Of a stretch of 64,000 nt of DNA, positions 42,232 to 50,843 are shown in pieces (the stretch's first letter is position 1; each line of letters opens with the position of its first letter). This DNA is from Halarcobacter ebronensis (GTDB lineage: Bacteria; Campylobacterota; Campylobacteria; Campylobacterales; Arcobacteraceae): assembly GCF_013201825.1 (NCBI RefSeq), contig NZ_CP053836.1, positions 3,100,001 through 3,164,000 on the forward strand, written 5' to 3'. The notes under the pieces were generated by a model. The model was not told the DNA's origin, did no database searches, and saw only the letters and a list, made by a program, of their open reading frames with translations. The translations under genes were made by a program, and so were the position numbers.

Positions 42232-42934
42232 AATTGCCGTTGTTGTGCCAACATATAACAACTTTAATACTATTAATGATGTTATAAAAGATATTTTAAA
42301 ATTTGGTTATTTAGCTATTGTTGTAGATGATGGTTCATCTACTAATTTAAAAGAGATTTTACCCAATGATGAAAACCTCATTTTACTAAGACATGAGATA
42401 AATAGAGGAAAAGGTGCCGCAATTACAACCGGTGTTCAAAAAGCAAAAGAGTTGGGATATGAGTATGTAGTTACTATGGATGGAGATGGTCAACACTTAG
42501 CCAATCAAATTAAGTTACTTGTTGATAACTATAGCGAAGATACTATTATTATAGGCGCTAGAAATTTTGATATCTCAAATGTTCCAAATGGCTCAAAGTT
42601 TGGTAGATGGTTTAGTAATTTATGGGCCTGTTGGGATACAGATCAAATAATTACTGACTCCCTGTCAGGATTTAGAATCTACCCTACTTCAATACTAAAC
42701 TTAGATATTAAAACCTCTAGATTTGATTGGGAGATGGAAGTTCTTGTAAAACATGCTTGGGCAAAAAAAAGGATAAAAGAGGTTATTGTAGAGTGTTACT
42801 ATCCAAAACCTGAAGAGAGGGTTAGCCACTTTAAAAAGTTTGGAGATACAATGGCTATTGTATGGGTTCATGTTCAAATGTTGCCTTTTAAATGGTTAAA
42901 AACTATTTTCAAAAAAATCACATTTCAAAGATAA
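42224..42934 (+). CDS. Family 2 glycosyltransferase
   Basis: A 236-residue GT-A glycosyltransferase: VVPTYNNFNTI start, DDGSSTN, NRGKGAAITTG and the metal-binding DGDGQH, with LSGFRIYP later. This dolichol-phosphate-mannose-synthase-like form is common in aryl polyene clusters, where it precedes the acyltransferase gene. It may glycosylate the polyene or its lipid anchor. No membrane helix is visible. It overlaps the ApeI-like gene and is 1 base from the acyltransferase gene. Confidence 0.87.
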   Translation: MNKIAVVVPTYNNFNTINDVIKDILKFGYLAIVVDDGSSTNLKEILPNDENLILLRHEINRGKGAAITTGVQKAKELGYEYVVTMDGDGQHLANQIKLLVDNYSEDTIIIGARNFDISNVPNGSKFGRWFSNLWACWDTDQIITDSLSGFRIYPTSILNLDIKTSRFDWEMEVLVKHAWAKKRIKEVIVECYYPKPEERVSHFKKFGDTMAIVWVHVQMLPFKWLKTIFKKITFQR

Positions 42935-42935
42935 A

Positions 42936-43793
42936 ATGCATACAAAACAAAGAGGCAGCGGATGGAGTATAAAATTAGTCTATAATCTATATAGACTATT
43001 TGGATACAAGTTTATATATTATCTTATGTATCCCGTAACTTTTTTCTATTTTATCTTTGCAGGAAATGTTAAAAATGCTCTAAGAATCTACTATGCAAAC
43101 CTCTCTTTGCCCTTTAATAACTGGATATATTTCAATCATTTAAGAATGTTTGCCATTTGTATGGTGGATAGATTTATTTCAAAAGTATCTCCTAACTCTT
43201 ATACTTTTATAATTGAAAAAAGAGATGAGCTTGAAAAGAGTTTAAGAAGTGGTTTAATAATGCTTCTATCTCACTATGGAGGTTGGGCAACCTCATCAAA
43301 TTCGGCAAAAGTAGCAAACAAGCTTAATATTGTAATGAAAGAGGTTTTATTAAAAGAGATAAAATCTATAGAAGAGTCTATAAGCAACGAAGTAGAGAAT
43401 ATCAATATTATTGACTTAAATGAAGGAGGCCTTAGCTCTTCAATACAAATAGCTAATGCCTTACTAAATGAAGAAGTGGTTGCAATGATGGCAGACAGGG
43501 CAAATGATAAGAAACATACAAAGAGTATGGAGTTCTTTAAAAAAAGTGCCTCTTTTAATAAAAACCCATTTCAAATTGCCTATAAAATGGCTAAACCTAT
43601 TATTCTCTTTTTTGTAATAAATGAAGGCTTACAAAAGTATAGAGTTGAATATTTAAAACTTGAACTTGATAAGACTTTAAAAGAGGAAGAGGCTATAACT
43701 AAAGCTATGGAAGAGTATGTACAAGTATTTGAAAGAATACTAAAGAAAAATCCAAACCAATGGTTTAATTTTTATAATTTTTGGAGAGAGTAA
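42936..43793 (+). CDS. LpxL-like acyltransferase with altered catalytic motif
   Basis: A 285-residue member of the lipid A acyltransferase (LpxL/HtrB) fold, with one N-terminal membrane helix (about residues 25-45, YYLMYPVTFFYFIFAG). LpxL enzymes use an H-x4-E/D pair; here the site reads LLSHYGGWATSSN, so the acidic residue is Ala. The later EEVVAMMADRANDKKH segment, typical of the family, is kept. In polyene clusters this protein is thought to join the polyene to a lipid or sugar. Whether the altered motif leaves activity is unclear. Confidence 0.82.
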   Translation: MHTKQRGSGWSIKLVYNLYRLFGYKFIYYLMYPVTFFYFIFAGNVKNALRIYYANLSLPFNNWIYFNHLRMFAICMVDRFISKVSPNSYTFIIEKRDELEKSLRSGLIMLLSHYGGWATSSNSAKVANKLNIVMKEVLLKEIKSIEESISNEVENINIIDLNEGGLSSSIQIANALLNEEVVAMMADRANDKKHTKSMEFFKKSASFNKNPFQIAYKMAKPIILFFVINEGLQKYRVEYLKLELDKTLKEEEAITKAMEEYVQVFERILKKNPNQWFNFYNFWRE

Positions 43794-43794
43794 A

Positions 43795-45315
43795 TTGCAG
43801 TTAATTGTTGATACAAGATATATAAGTTTAGAGGAGATTTCAAAAGCCTCTAAAATAAAGATTTCTGAAGCTAAAGATTTTGTTGAGCATATTGAAAAAA
43901 CACACACTTTTTTAATGCAGCAAATACGAGATGGTAAACCTATTTATGGTATTACTACAGGATATGGAGCAAGTGGGAAAAACTATGTAACATATGAAGA
44001 TAGTATGAAACTTCAAGAGAATCTTTTTAGTTTTCATGGTTGTGGAGTAGGTAAAGATTTATCCTATGAAGTTTGTAGATATGCAGTAATTATGAGAACT
44101 ATCTCTTTGTCAAAAGCAAGATCTGCTGTTAGTTTTGAGCTACTTAAAAGACTTGAGCTTTTAATTCAAGAGGATATTATTCCTGTGATTCCAAGTCAAG
44201 GCTCTGTTGGAGCAAGTGGAGATTTAACCCCTCTTTCATATATTGCAGCTGTTATTGCTGGTCATAGAGAAGTTTACTTTAAAGGTGAAATAAAGGAGAC
44301 AAAAGAGGTTTATGAGGAGTTAAAAATACCTGCCTATGTTTTTAAACCCAAAGAGGCTTTGGCAATAATGAATGGTACAACTGTAATGAGTGCTATTGCA
44401 TTAGATGCTATTGAGAAGTTTGAGACAATCTTAGATTCAATGGAGTCTTTTGTTGCAGGAATGTTTGAAGTCCTTTTAGGAGATGATACTCCTGTTGCAC
44501 CTTTTGTACATGACTCAAAACCTTTTAGTGGACAAATAGAGTGTGCAAAAAATATAAGAGAAAAAATAGAAGGTTCTAAGTTAACCCATGGAAGAGATGA
44601 TAGATATGACAAATTCTTTGCAGATAATGACTTAAATATTCAAGATACCTACTCTATGAGATGTGCCCCACAAGTTTTAGGAGTGGTTAGGGACAACCTT
44701 CTTATCTCAAAAAAATGGGTAGAGACAGAGATAAACTCTGTAAATGATAATCCTCTAATTGATGGTGAAAATGAGAAAATCTATACTTCAGGTAATTTCT
44801 ATGGAGGTTATGTGGCTCATGCTATGGATACTCTTAAAATATGTGCGGCAAATTTGGCAGATCTGTTAGATAAAGAGTTTGCACTTTTGGTTGACCATAA
44901 ATTCAATCGAGGTTTGGGAGAGAATTTAAAACTCTCAAAAGAACCTTTTTATCACGGCTTTAAAGCTATGCAAATAACTCTAAGTTCACTGAGCGCTGAT
45001 GTTATAAAAAATACAACAGCAGCTTCAATTCACTCAAGACCAACTGAGTCTTTAAATCAAGATAAAGTATCTATGGGAACAACTGCTGCAAACGATTTTG
45101 CAAAAATGATTCCAGATTTAAACAATATGTTAGGAATTGCCTTTATAGGTATGGCTCAAGCAGTTGATATTAGAGGAGTAAAAGAGGTTTCACTCCATCT
45201 GAAAAATATCCATAGTAATATAAGAGAAGAGGTTGAACCACTTTTTAAAGATAGAAGAATGGATAAAGAGATAAAAAAAGTTGTAACTTTATTAGAGAAG
45301 AAAAAGTTTATATAA
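43795..45315 (+). CDS. Aromatic amino acid ammonia-lyase (HAL/TAL/PAL family)
   Basis: A 506-residue MIO enzyme that removes ammonia from an aromatic amino acid, here most likely to make the cinnamoyl or coumaroyl starter for the polyene. The MIO triad is A140-S141-G142 in GSVGASGDLTPLSY; the mobile-loop Tyr is Y51 in IYGITTGYG. The substrate-selectivity pair reads F80-H81 (NLFSFHGCGVG), unlike Ser-His of histidine, His-Leu of tyrosine or Phe-Leu of phenylalanine enzymes as I recall them. Start is TTG, overlapping no gene but only 1 base after the acyltransferase stop. Histidine ammonia-lyase is the main alternative name. Confidence 0.9.
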   Translation: MQLIVDTRYISLEEISKASKIKISEAKDFVEHIEKTHTFLMQQIRDGKPIYGITTGYGASGKNYVTYEDSMKLQENLFSFHGCGVGKDLSYEVCRYAVIMRTISLSKARSAVSFELLKRLELLIQEDIIPVIPSQGSVGASGDLTPLSYIAAVIAGHREVYFKGEIKETKEVYEELKIPAYVFKPKEALAIMNGTTVMSAIALDAIEKFETILDSMESFVAGMFEVLLGDDTPVAPFVHDSKPFSGQIECAKNIREKIEGSKLTHGRDDRYDKFFADNDLNIQDTYSMRCAPQVLGVVRDNLLISKKWVETEINSVNDNPLIDGENEKIYTSGNFYGGYVAHAMDTLKICAANLADLLDKEFALLVDHKFNRGLGENLKLSKEPFYHGFKAMQITLSSLSADVIKNTTAASIHSRPTESLNQDKVSMGTTAANDFAKMIPDLNNMLGIAFIGMAQAVDIRGVKEVSLHLKNIHSNIREEVEPLFKDRRMDKEIKKVVTLLEKKKFI

Positions 45316-45325
45316 AGAGAAGAAA

Positions 45326-46027
45326 ATGGACAAAAAAGTATTAGTAACAGGAGCAACGGGGAATATTGGTGAAGCAATAGTAAAAGAGTTTGCCAAAAAT
45401 GGTTTCTTTGTATATATTCACTATAACAGTAATCAAGAAAAAGCTAAACAAATCTTAGAAGATATAAATAACCAAGGTGAACTTATAAGCTTTGATATGA
45501 AAAATAAACAAAGCATTAAATCTACTTTGGAAAATCTTGAAGTTGATGTTCTTGTAAACAATGCTGGGATTATAAAAGATTCTCTGTTTTTCTTTATGGA
45601 AGATGAGCAGTGGGAAGATGTTATTAATACAAACCTAACTGGACTTTATTATGTTACTAAAACTATCTCAAGGGAAATGATAAAAAACAAAAAAGGTAGT
45701 ATTGTAAATATAGCCTCAATCTCAGGGGTTTGTGGAAATAGCGGGCAAACAAACTATAGTGCAAGTAAAGGTGGTGTAATTGCTTTTACAAAAACCTTAT
45801 GTTTAGAGCTTGGAAGATACAACATTAGAGTAAATGCTTTAGCCCCAGGTATTATAGACTCACAGATGGTTGAAAATATTCCAAATCTAAAAGAGTTAAA
45901 AAAAAGTATCCCTTTAAATAGATTTGGTACATCTCAAGAGGTTGCAAAAGCGGCATATTTTTTAGGAGTTGATGCAACATATATTAGCGGTGAAGTTTTA
46001 AATATTAGTGGTGGGATGGTAAGATAG
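45326..46027 (+). CDS. 3-oxoacyl-ACP reductase (FabG/ApeQ-like)
   Basis: A 233-residue short-chain dehydrogenase. Cofactor motif TGATGNIGEAI, the NNAG motif (VLVNNAGIIKDSLFF), and the catalytic Ser, Tyr and Lys in NIASISG and NYSASKGG are intact, and the C-terminus has NISGGM. It should reduce the keto group in each polyene elongation cycle with NADPH. It follows the ammonia-lyase by 10 bases; the next gene begins on the base after its stop codon. Confidence 0.93.
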   Translation: MDKKVLVTGATGNIGEAIVKEFAKNGFFVYIHYNSNQEKAKQILEDINNQGELISFDMKNKQSIKSTLENLEVDVLVNNAGIIKDSLFFFMEDEQWEDVINTNLTGLYYVTKTISREMIKNKKGSIVNIASISGVCGNSGQTNYSASKGGVIAFTKTLCLELGRYNIRVNALAPGIIDSQMVENIPNLKELKKSIPLNRFGTSQEVAKAAYFLGVDATYISGEVLNISGGMVR

Positions 46028-46558
46028 TTGAACCTTTTAATCTCAATTGTTTATGCCCCTATTGTAATCTATTTATTAAACAATTTTGATATAAAGAAAT
46101 CTGCTCTATTTATCTCTTTTTTCTCCTTTTTGTGGTTTGTTTTTATAATAAAAAAAGCGGAAAAAAAAGAGTTGGTTTTTCCTGTTTTATACCTTATTAT
46201 AGGTCTTGTTACTTATTTTTTAAATAGTAGTTTTAGCCTAAAACTGACCCCTTTGCTCTTCTCTCTTCTAATTAGCTTTTTTATACTCTATAGCTATTTG
46301 ATAAAAGAGTCATTTATCTTTATTTTTCTAAAAAAACTTAAAATAGAAGTAGCTGAAAATGAAAAAATATATATTCATAAATCAACACTTTTTTGGTTTT
46401 TGTTTTCTATAATAAATAGTATTTGCCACTACATTATTTTATATACAAAAAATGATAATTACTGGATGTTTTACTCATCTATTGGTTGGTATTTCCTATT
46501 TTTTATTGCGGCATTTCTACAGTTTTTACATAGAAAACTTTTTTTTAAAGGTATATAG
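46028..46558 (+). CDS. Small polytopic membrane protein of the polyene cluster
   Basis: A 176-residue membrane protein with about five or six helices and no catalytic motif that I recognise. The start is TTG immediately after the reductase stop codon. Aryl polyene clusters usually contain one small membrane protein of this kind between the synthesis and export genes, so a role in membrane assembly or transfer of the product is inferred from position. The LolA-like gene overlaps its stop by one base. Confidence 0.65.
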   Translation: MNLLISIVYAPIVIYLLNNFDIKKSALFISFFSFLWFVFIIKKAEKKELVFPVLYLIIGLVTYFLNSSFSLKLTPLLFSLLISFFILYSYLIKESFIFIFLKKLKIEVAENEKIYIHKSTLFWFLFSIINSICHYIILYTKNDNYWMFYSSIGWYFLFFIAAFLQFLHRKLFFKGI

Positions 46559-47034
46559 TGAAGGTTTTTATTTTACTTTTTTTCTCAATTCTTCTTTTGA
46601 ATGCAAATACCATAAACTTCCAAGAGAAAAGATATATTGATGCCATAGGTCAAACAATTTTAAAAAAAGGCAAAATAGAATTTTTAGAGAATCAAACTAT
46701 TCTTTCATACAATAACTTCCAAAAAAGTTTAATTGAAAAAGAGGGAGAACTTTTTGTAAAAGAGGGGAAAACCATTCAAAAACTAGACTCTTCAAATAAA
46801 GAGATTCTTAAAGTTGTTTTTCTTTTAATAAACACTATTTACAAAGACAATTTTACACTTTTAGATGAGTTTTTTACTGATGATTTTAAAGAGAACATCC
46901 ATAGATTAACTCCAAAAACTCTTTTAAATGATTATATTGAGTATGTGGAGTTTAAGAAGAGTAAAAAGTTAGATTTCATAACTATAGTTATGAAAAACCA
47001 AGATACCATAACAATAGAGCAAAGTGATGATTAG
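46558..47034 (+). CDS. LolA-like periplasmic carrier of the polyene cluster
   Basis: A 158-residue exported protein with a signal peptide (MKVFILLFFSILLLNA) and the short beta-rich fold of LolA-like carriers (KKGKIEFLENQTILSYNNF, then LFVKEGKTIQKLDSS). In aryl polyene clusters such a protein accompanies the MMPL exporter and probably carries the lipid-linked pigment across the periplasm. The start is GTG, sharing its first base with the previous stop. The exporter gene overlaps its 3' end. Confidence 0.75.
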   Translation: MKVFILLFFSILLLNANTINFQEKRYIDAIGQTILKKGKIEFLENQTILSYNNFQKSLIEKEGELFVKEGKTIQKLDSSNKEILKVVFLLINTIYKDNFTLLDEFFTDDFKENIHRLTPKTLLNDYIEYVEFKKSKKLDFITIVMKNQDTITIEQSDD

Positions 47035-49120
47035 ATATTTAAATTACCTCTTTTTTATTTTACTTTTTTTGGTATTTTTCTCTTTTGATTTTAACAAAAA
47101 AATTTCCACAAATATGGAGAGTATCCTTCCAAACTCTCAAAATAAAGAGCTTTTAAAAGAGTTTTTAGAGCTTAATGCAAATAAAAAAATCTACTTTATT
47201 TTAGATGACAAAAAAAAGTTATCTTTAGAGGAGATCCGCAAAATTGAAGAGTCAATAGAAAAAATAGACTCTATAGAAAAAGTTCAATTTAAAAAAAATA
47301 TTGAGCTTGAGAAATTTAAAGAAGAGTACAAAACATATTTCCAAGAGTTTGATGAAAATAGAATTTTAAATCTTAATATAAAAAAAGCTCTTACAGAGTA
47401 TTACCAAGAGCTTACAAACTCTTTTTTAGTAAGCAATTTTGATAAAAATGATCCCCTAAATATTGTAAAAAAACAAAACTTTGACCTTGAATTAAAAAAT
47501 GCACGAGTTTATAAAAAAGAGTATGGGTACCTTCTAAGTTATACTTTAAATAAAAATATCTCTTCACTAGACCAATATAAAAAGATATATAAAGAGATTA
47601 AAAAACTTGAAGAGAAGTATGAAGAACTAAAAAGTTTTTCTCCTATTTTTTATTTTGTTGAAAACTCTCAATATATAAAAAATGATGCTTCAAAAATAGC
47701 TTTAGTTGCAACTTCTTTACTTCTTGTTTTATATCTTCTCATCTTAAAAAATATCAAATTACTAATTAATACTCTTTTGGTTTTAGTTTCCTCTTCTTTT
47801 TTTGCCTCAATAGTTTTAATGACAATATTCAAAGAGCTCTCTATTTTTGTTTTGGTTTTTGGAATATCAATTAGCACCATTGCCATTGATTATATGTTTC
47901 ATCACTACTTTCACAAAAACTACAATGAAAAAAAAGTTTTTAATAAAGAGGTTTTTTTAGGATTTTTTACAACTATAACTGTATTTTTTATTTTAAGTTT
48001 TAGTGGTTTTACTCTGCTTACTCAAATCTCATATTTTTCTATTCTTTCACTTCTTTATTCGTACCTAATTTTCTCTTTTGTTTTCCCAAAAATTGGTTTT
48101 GAGTTTAAAGAGGTAAAGAGTTTAAAACTAAAACTTCCTTCAATAGATTATAGATATTTTTTAGTTTTTTCTATTGTAGTTTTTACTTATTCTATTAACT
48201 CTTTAAACTTCAATTTTGATATAAAAGCTTTGGATTATGATAATAAAACTCTAAAAAAACAAGAGGATTTTTTTAGAAAAGCTCTTTTGATAGAAGAAAA
48301 AACAGTTGTTTTAATAAAAGCAAATACTATAGAGAAACTTCTTGAACAAAATGAAGAGATAAAAAGAGTTGATACAAGTTCAAACTCCCCTTTAGATAAT
48401 CTTATAAGCCATAAAAAATTTAAAGAGAAACTAGCCTTCTTAGAGTCTATAAAATTAAAAGATATTCAAAAAGAGCTAAATATAGAGGCAAATATTCTTG
48501 GTTTTAAAAAAGGCTATTTTGAAGATTGTTACAACTATAAAACAACTCCAACCATATATACCTATAATACTTTACTAAAGATGGGAATTGATATAAAAAG
48601 AGTTGATAATAGTTTTATTAGCTATATTTTTATCTCAAAAGATAAAAGAGATGAGATACTAAAAAAAGAGTATGTTCACTCTTTAAGTATAAAAGATATG
48701 TTTGAACAACAGTTAAAAACAGATATGAAAAAAACCACTTATCTTGGTCTGGTTTCTCTCTTTTTAATTCTTTTTGTTTTTCTTATTTTTGCAAAAAAAC
48801 AATTTATCTATACCTTAAGCTTTTTACTTTTCCCCCTATGTGTAATCATGCTTTATTTAAGTATGATTCAGATAAATATTCTACATCTATTTATGAGTTT
48901 TATTATTGTGGGAATTAGTATAGACTATGCAATATATTTTACAAAAAATCAAAGTGAATCTACAAAAAAAGCCATCTTTTTTTCTGCTTTAAGTAGCTTT
49001 GCTGGATTTGCTGTTTTGGTATTTTCAGATATACCTTCACTATTCTCTATGGGAATTGTAGCAACCCTTGGTATTGGTGCTATAGTTACTTTAATACTAT
49101 TTCAAAAAGGTAAAAAATGA
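47024..49120 (+). CDS. MMPL/RND-family exporter of the polyene cluster
   Basis: A 698-residue exporter with two repeats of one helix, a periplasmic domain and five clustered helices. The GISISTIAIDYMFHHYFH segment in the first half and VGISIDYAIYFTKNQ in the second are the paired RND/MMPL motifs with membrane-embedded Asp residues. It should move the polyene or its lipid conjugate out of the inner membrane. The start is GTG at 47024 or ATG at 47027, overlapping the LolA-like gene; the adenylation gene overlaps its stop by 4 bases. Confidence 0.87.
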   Translation: MMIRYLNYLFFILLFLVFFSFDFNKKISTNMESILPNSQNKELLKEFLELNANKKIYFILDDKKKLSLEEIRKIEESIEKIDSIEKVQFKKNIELEKFKEEYKTYFQEFDENRILNLNIKKALTEYYQELTNSFLVSNFDKNDPLNIVKKQNFDLELKNARVYKKEYGYLLSYTLNKNISSLDQYKKIYKEIKKLEEKYEELKSFSPIFYFVENSQYIKNDASKIALVATSLLLVLYLLILKNIKLLINTLLVLVSSSFFASIVLMTIFKELSIFVLVFGISISTIAIDYMFHHYFHKNYNEKKVFNKEVFLGFFTTITVFFILSFSGFTLLTQISYFSILSLLYSYLIFSFVFPKIGFEFKEVKSLKLKLPSIDYRYFLVFSIVVFTYSINSLNFNFDIKALDYDNKTLKKQEDFFRKALLIEEKTVVLIKANTIEKLLEQNEEIKRVDTSSNSPLDNLISHKKFKEKLAFLESIKLKDIQKELNIEANILGFKKGYFEDCYNYKTTPTIYTYNTLLKMGIDIKRVDNSFISYIFISKDKRDEILKKEYVHSLSIKDMFEQQLKTDMKKTTYLGLVSLFLILFVFLIFAKKQFIYTLSFLLFPLCVIMLYLSMIQINILHLFMSFIIVGISIDYAIYFTKNQSESTKKAIFFSALSSFAGFAVLVFSDIPSLFSMGIVATLGIGAIVTLILFQKGKK

Positions 49121-50328
49121 CATTTAATGTTTTTAATGATGATGGTTCTATAAATAGACACAAAATAGAAAAAGAACTCTTTTATGATAAAGATTTAAAA
49201 CATAGAGTCTCATATATAGGCTCACCAAAAAAAGAGATTAATGCCCTTAATTTTTTTAAATCCTATTTTAGTGAAGCAAAATCTATTCTTTTTGATAGTA
49301 GTAACCTTGCCATAAAAAATAAATTGGAGAGTCTAAATATTCCAGAGTTTGATAATAATAATAGAAGTGAAAATATCTTTAATGACAAAGATTTCTCTTT
49401 TTTATATTTCACCTCTGGTTCAACAGGATTTCCTGTTGGTGCTCTTAAAACAAAAGAAAATTTACTCTCAGAGATTGAAGTAACTACAAAATTTTTAAAC
49501 CAATATAATATAAAAAGAGTTATTGTAACAGTACCTTTTGTGCACCTTTATGGAACACTTTTTGGACTTTTGTATCCTCTTTTAAATAACATTGAGATTA
49601 TTATAAAAGAGCATTTTTTACCAAATGATTTATTAGATATTATAGAAAAGGACTCTTTGGTTATAACCACTCCACTATATATAAAATCATTAAATAGAGT
49701 TTTAGAGAACAAAGATTTAAGTGGTTCAATTTTTGTAACTTCAACTGCCCCTTTAATGCCTGATATTGCAAAAGAGTTTAATGAAAAATTTAATACAGAT
49801 ATAATACAAATTTTTGGTTCAACAGAGACAGGAGGGGTAGCTTATAAATACAATGATGACTCTTTTTGGACTCCTATGCAAAAAGTAGAAATCTCTAAAA
49901 ATGAGAAGGAAGAGTTAAAAGTAGACTCCCCTTTTATCTCAAATTTACTCTATGAAAATGATTTTAAAACAACAAATCATCAAATACAAATGTTTGATTA
50001 CATAGAGATAGAAAATGGCAAATTTAGGCTTTTGGGAAGAAGTTCTCAAATACTAAAAATTGCAGGGAAAAGATACTCTACAATTCAAATTGAAAATATT
50101 CTAGAAGAAGTAGAGGAGATTGAAAAAGCTCTAGTAAATGTAAAAAGAGAGAGTAACCATCTAAAAGAAGAGCTACTTTGTATAACTTTAGAAGCTAAAA
50201 AAGAGTTTAGTTTAAAAGAGATAAAAAATATTCTAAAAAAAGAGTTTACAAATCAAAACTTTGCAATTGAATTAAAGTATGTGGATAAAATAAAAGTTTC
50301 TAGTATAGGGAAAAAGTTGTTAATTTAG
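49117..50328 (+). CDS. AMP-forming acyl/aryl-ACP synthetase
   Basis: A 403-residue member of the adenylate-forming family. The P-loop-like motif is YFTSGSTGFPVGA (residues near 94-106), with FGSTETGGVAY and the hinge-lysine region LGRSSQILKIAGKRYSTIQIE. It is shorter than most acyl-CoA ligases, as usual for the polyene-cluster enzymes that activate the aryl starter acid and load it onto ACP (ApeH-type). The substrate would be the product of the ammonia-lyase. Last gene of the plus-strand arm, with a hairpin over its stop codon. Confidence 0.83.
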   Translation: MTFNVFNDDGSINRHKIEKELFYDKDLKHRVSYIGSPKKEINALNFFKSYFSEAKSILFDSSNLAIKNKLESLNIPEFDNNNRSENIFNDKDFSFLYFTSGSTGFPVGALKTKENLLSEIEVTTKFLNQYNIKRVIVTVPFVHLYGTLFGLLYPLLNNIEIIIKEHFLPNDLLDIIEKDSLVITTPLYIKSLNRVLENKDLSGSIFVTSTAPLMPDIAKEFNEKFNTDIIQIFGSTETGGVAYKYNDDSFWTPMQKVEISKNEKEELKVDSPFISNLLYENDFKTTNHQIQMFDYIEIENGKFRLLGRSSQILKIAGKRYSTIQIENILEEVEEIEKALVNVKRESNHLKEELLCITLEAKKEFSLKEIKNILKKEFTNQNFAIELKYVDKIKVSSIGKKLLI

Positions 50329-50348
50329 TACAAAAGTACTAAATTAAC
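50319..50348. terminator. Hairpin at the end of the polyene operon
   Basis: A perfect 13-bp stem, GTTAATTTAGTAC/GTACTAAATTAAC, with an AAAA loop; it contains the stop codon of the adenylation gene. Convergent genes end on both sides, so it could serve both strands, although no long T-tract follows. Confidence 0.65.
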
Positions 50349-50355
50349 TAAAATA

Positions 50356-50754
50356 TTACTCTAATGCAGAGATTTGTAATGTAATAGCATTTCTTAGGTT
50401 TTGAACCCATCCATTATAATTGTTATGAATTGTACCTTTTGTAGCATCATAGTTTAAGTTAGCACTATTTTTATAGTTAATTGAAAAACTATCATGTGTA
50501 TATGGAATTTCAACCAAAGCCATATGAGTTCTAATATTTAATTGAGCCTCAGCCAATCCATCTTTTACTTTTCTTACTTGCCATCCTAAACTTAACCCAG
50601 CTGTTTTAATAGCTTTAAAGATTTTATCGTTAGTTACATCATTTTTCACTCGAGTTGGTTGCTCAACAACATTGTAAACAGCTGCAGTTCTACAACCTGT
50701 AAATAATAATAATGCAACAGAAATAATTGCTAAAACTTTGAATGTACTTTTCAT
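50356..50754 (-). CDS. Small lipoprotein of unknown function
   Basis: A 132-residue protein with a lipoprotein signal peptide ending in LLFTGC (Cys20). The mature part contains VVEQPTRVKNDVTNDKIFKAI, LGWQVRKVKDGLAEAQLNI and a C-terminal GWVQNLRNAITLQ. I do not recognise a characterised family; small lipoproteins of this shape occur in many proteobacteria. It is transcribed alone and convergent with the polyene operon. The ribosome site AGGAGAAG stands rather far (about 9 bases) before ATG. Confidence 0.7.
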   Translation of the reverse strand: MKSTFKVLAIISVALLLFTGCRTAAVYNVVEQPTRVKNDVTNDKIFKAIKTAGLSLGWQVRKVKDGLAEAQLNIRTHMALVEIPYTHDSFSINYKNSANLNYDATKGTIHNNYNGWVQNLRNAITLQISALE

Positions 50755-50843
50755 TCTTATTCTTCTCCTAAAAATAATTTATATAATATTATCATACATA
50801 TTATTAAATTGTTTTTTAGTGCTCACACACATTTTAAAAAAAA

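Noticed and set aside
46558-47034. General lipoprotein carrier LolA
   Set aside because: Its place between the membrane protein and MMPL exporter of the polyene genes suggests a cluster-specific carrier rather than the housekeeping LolA.
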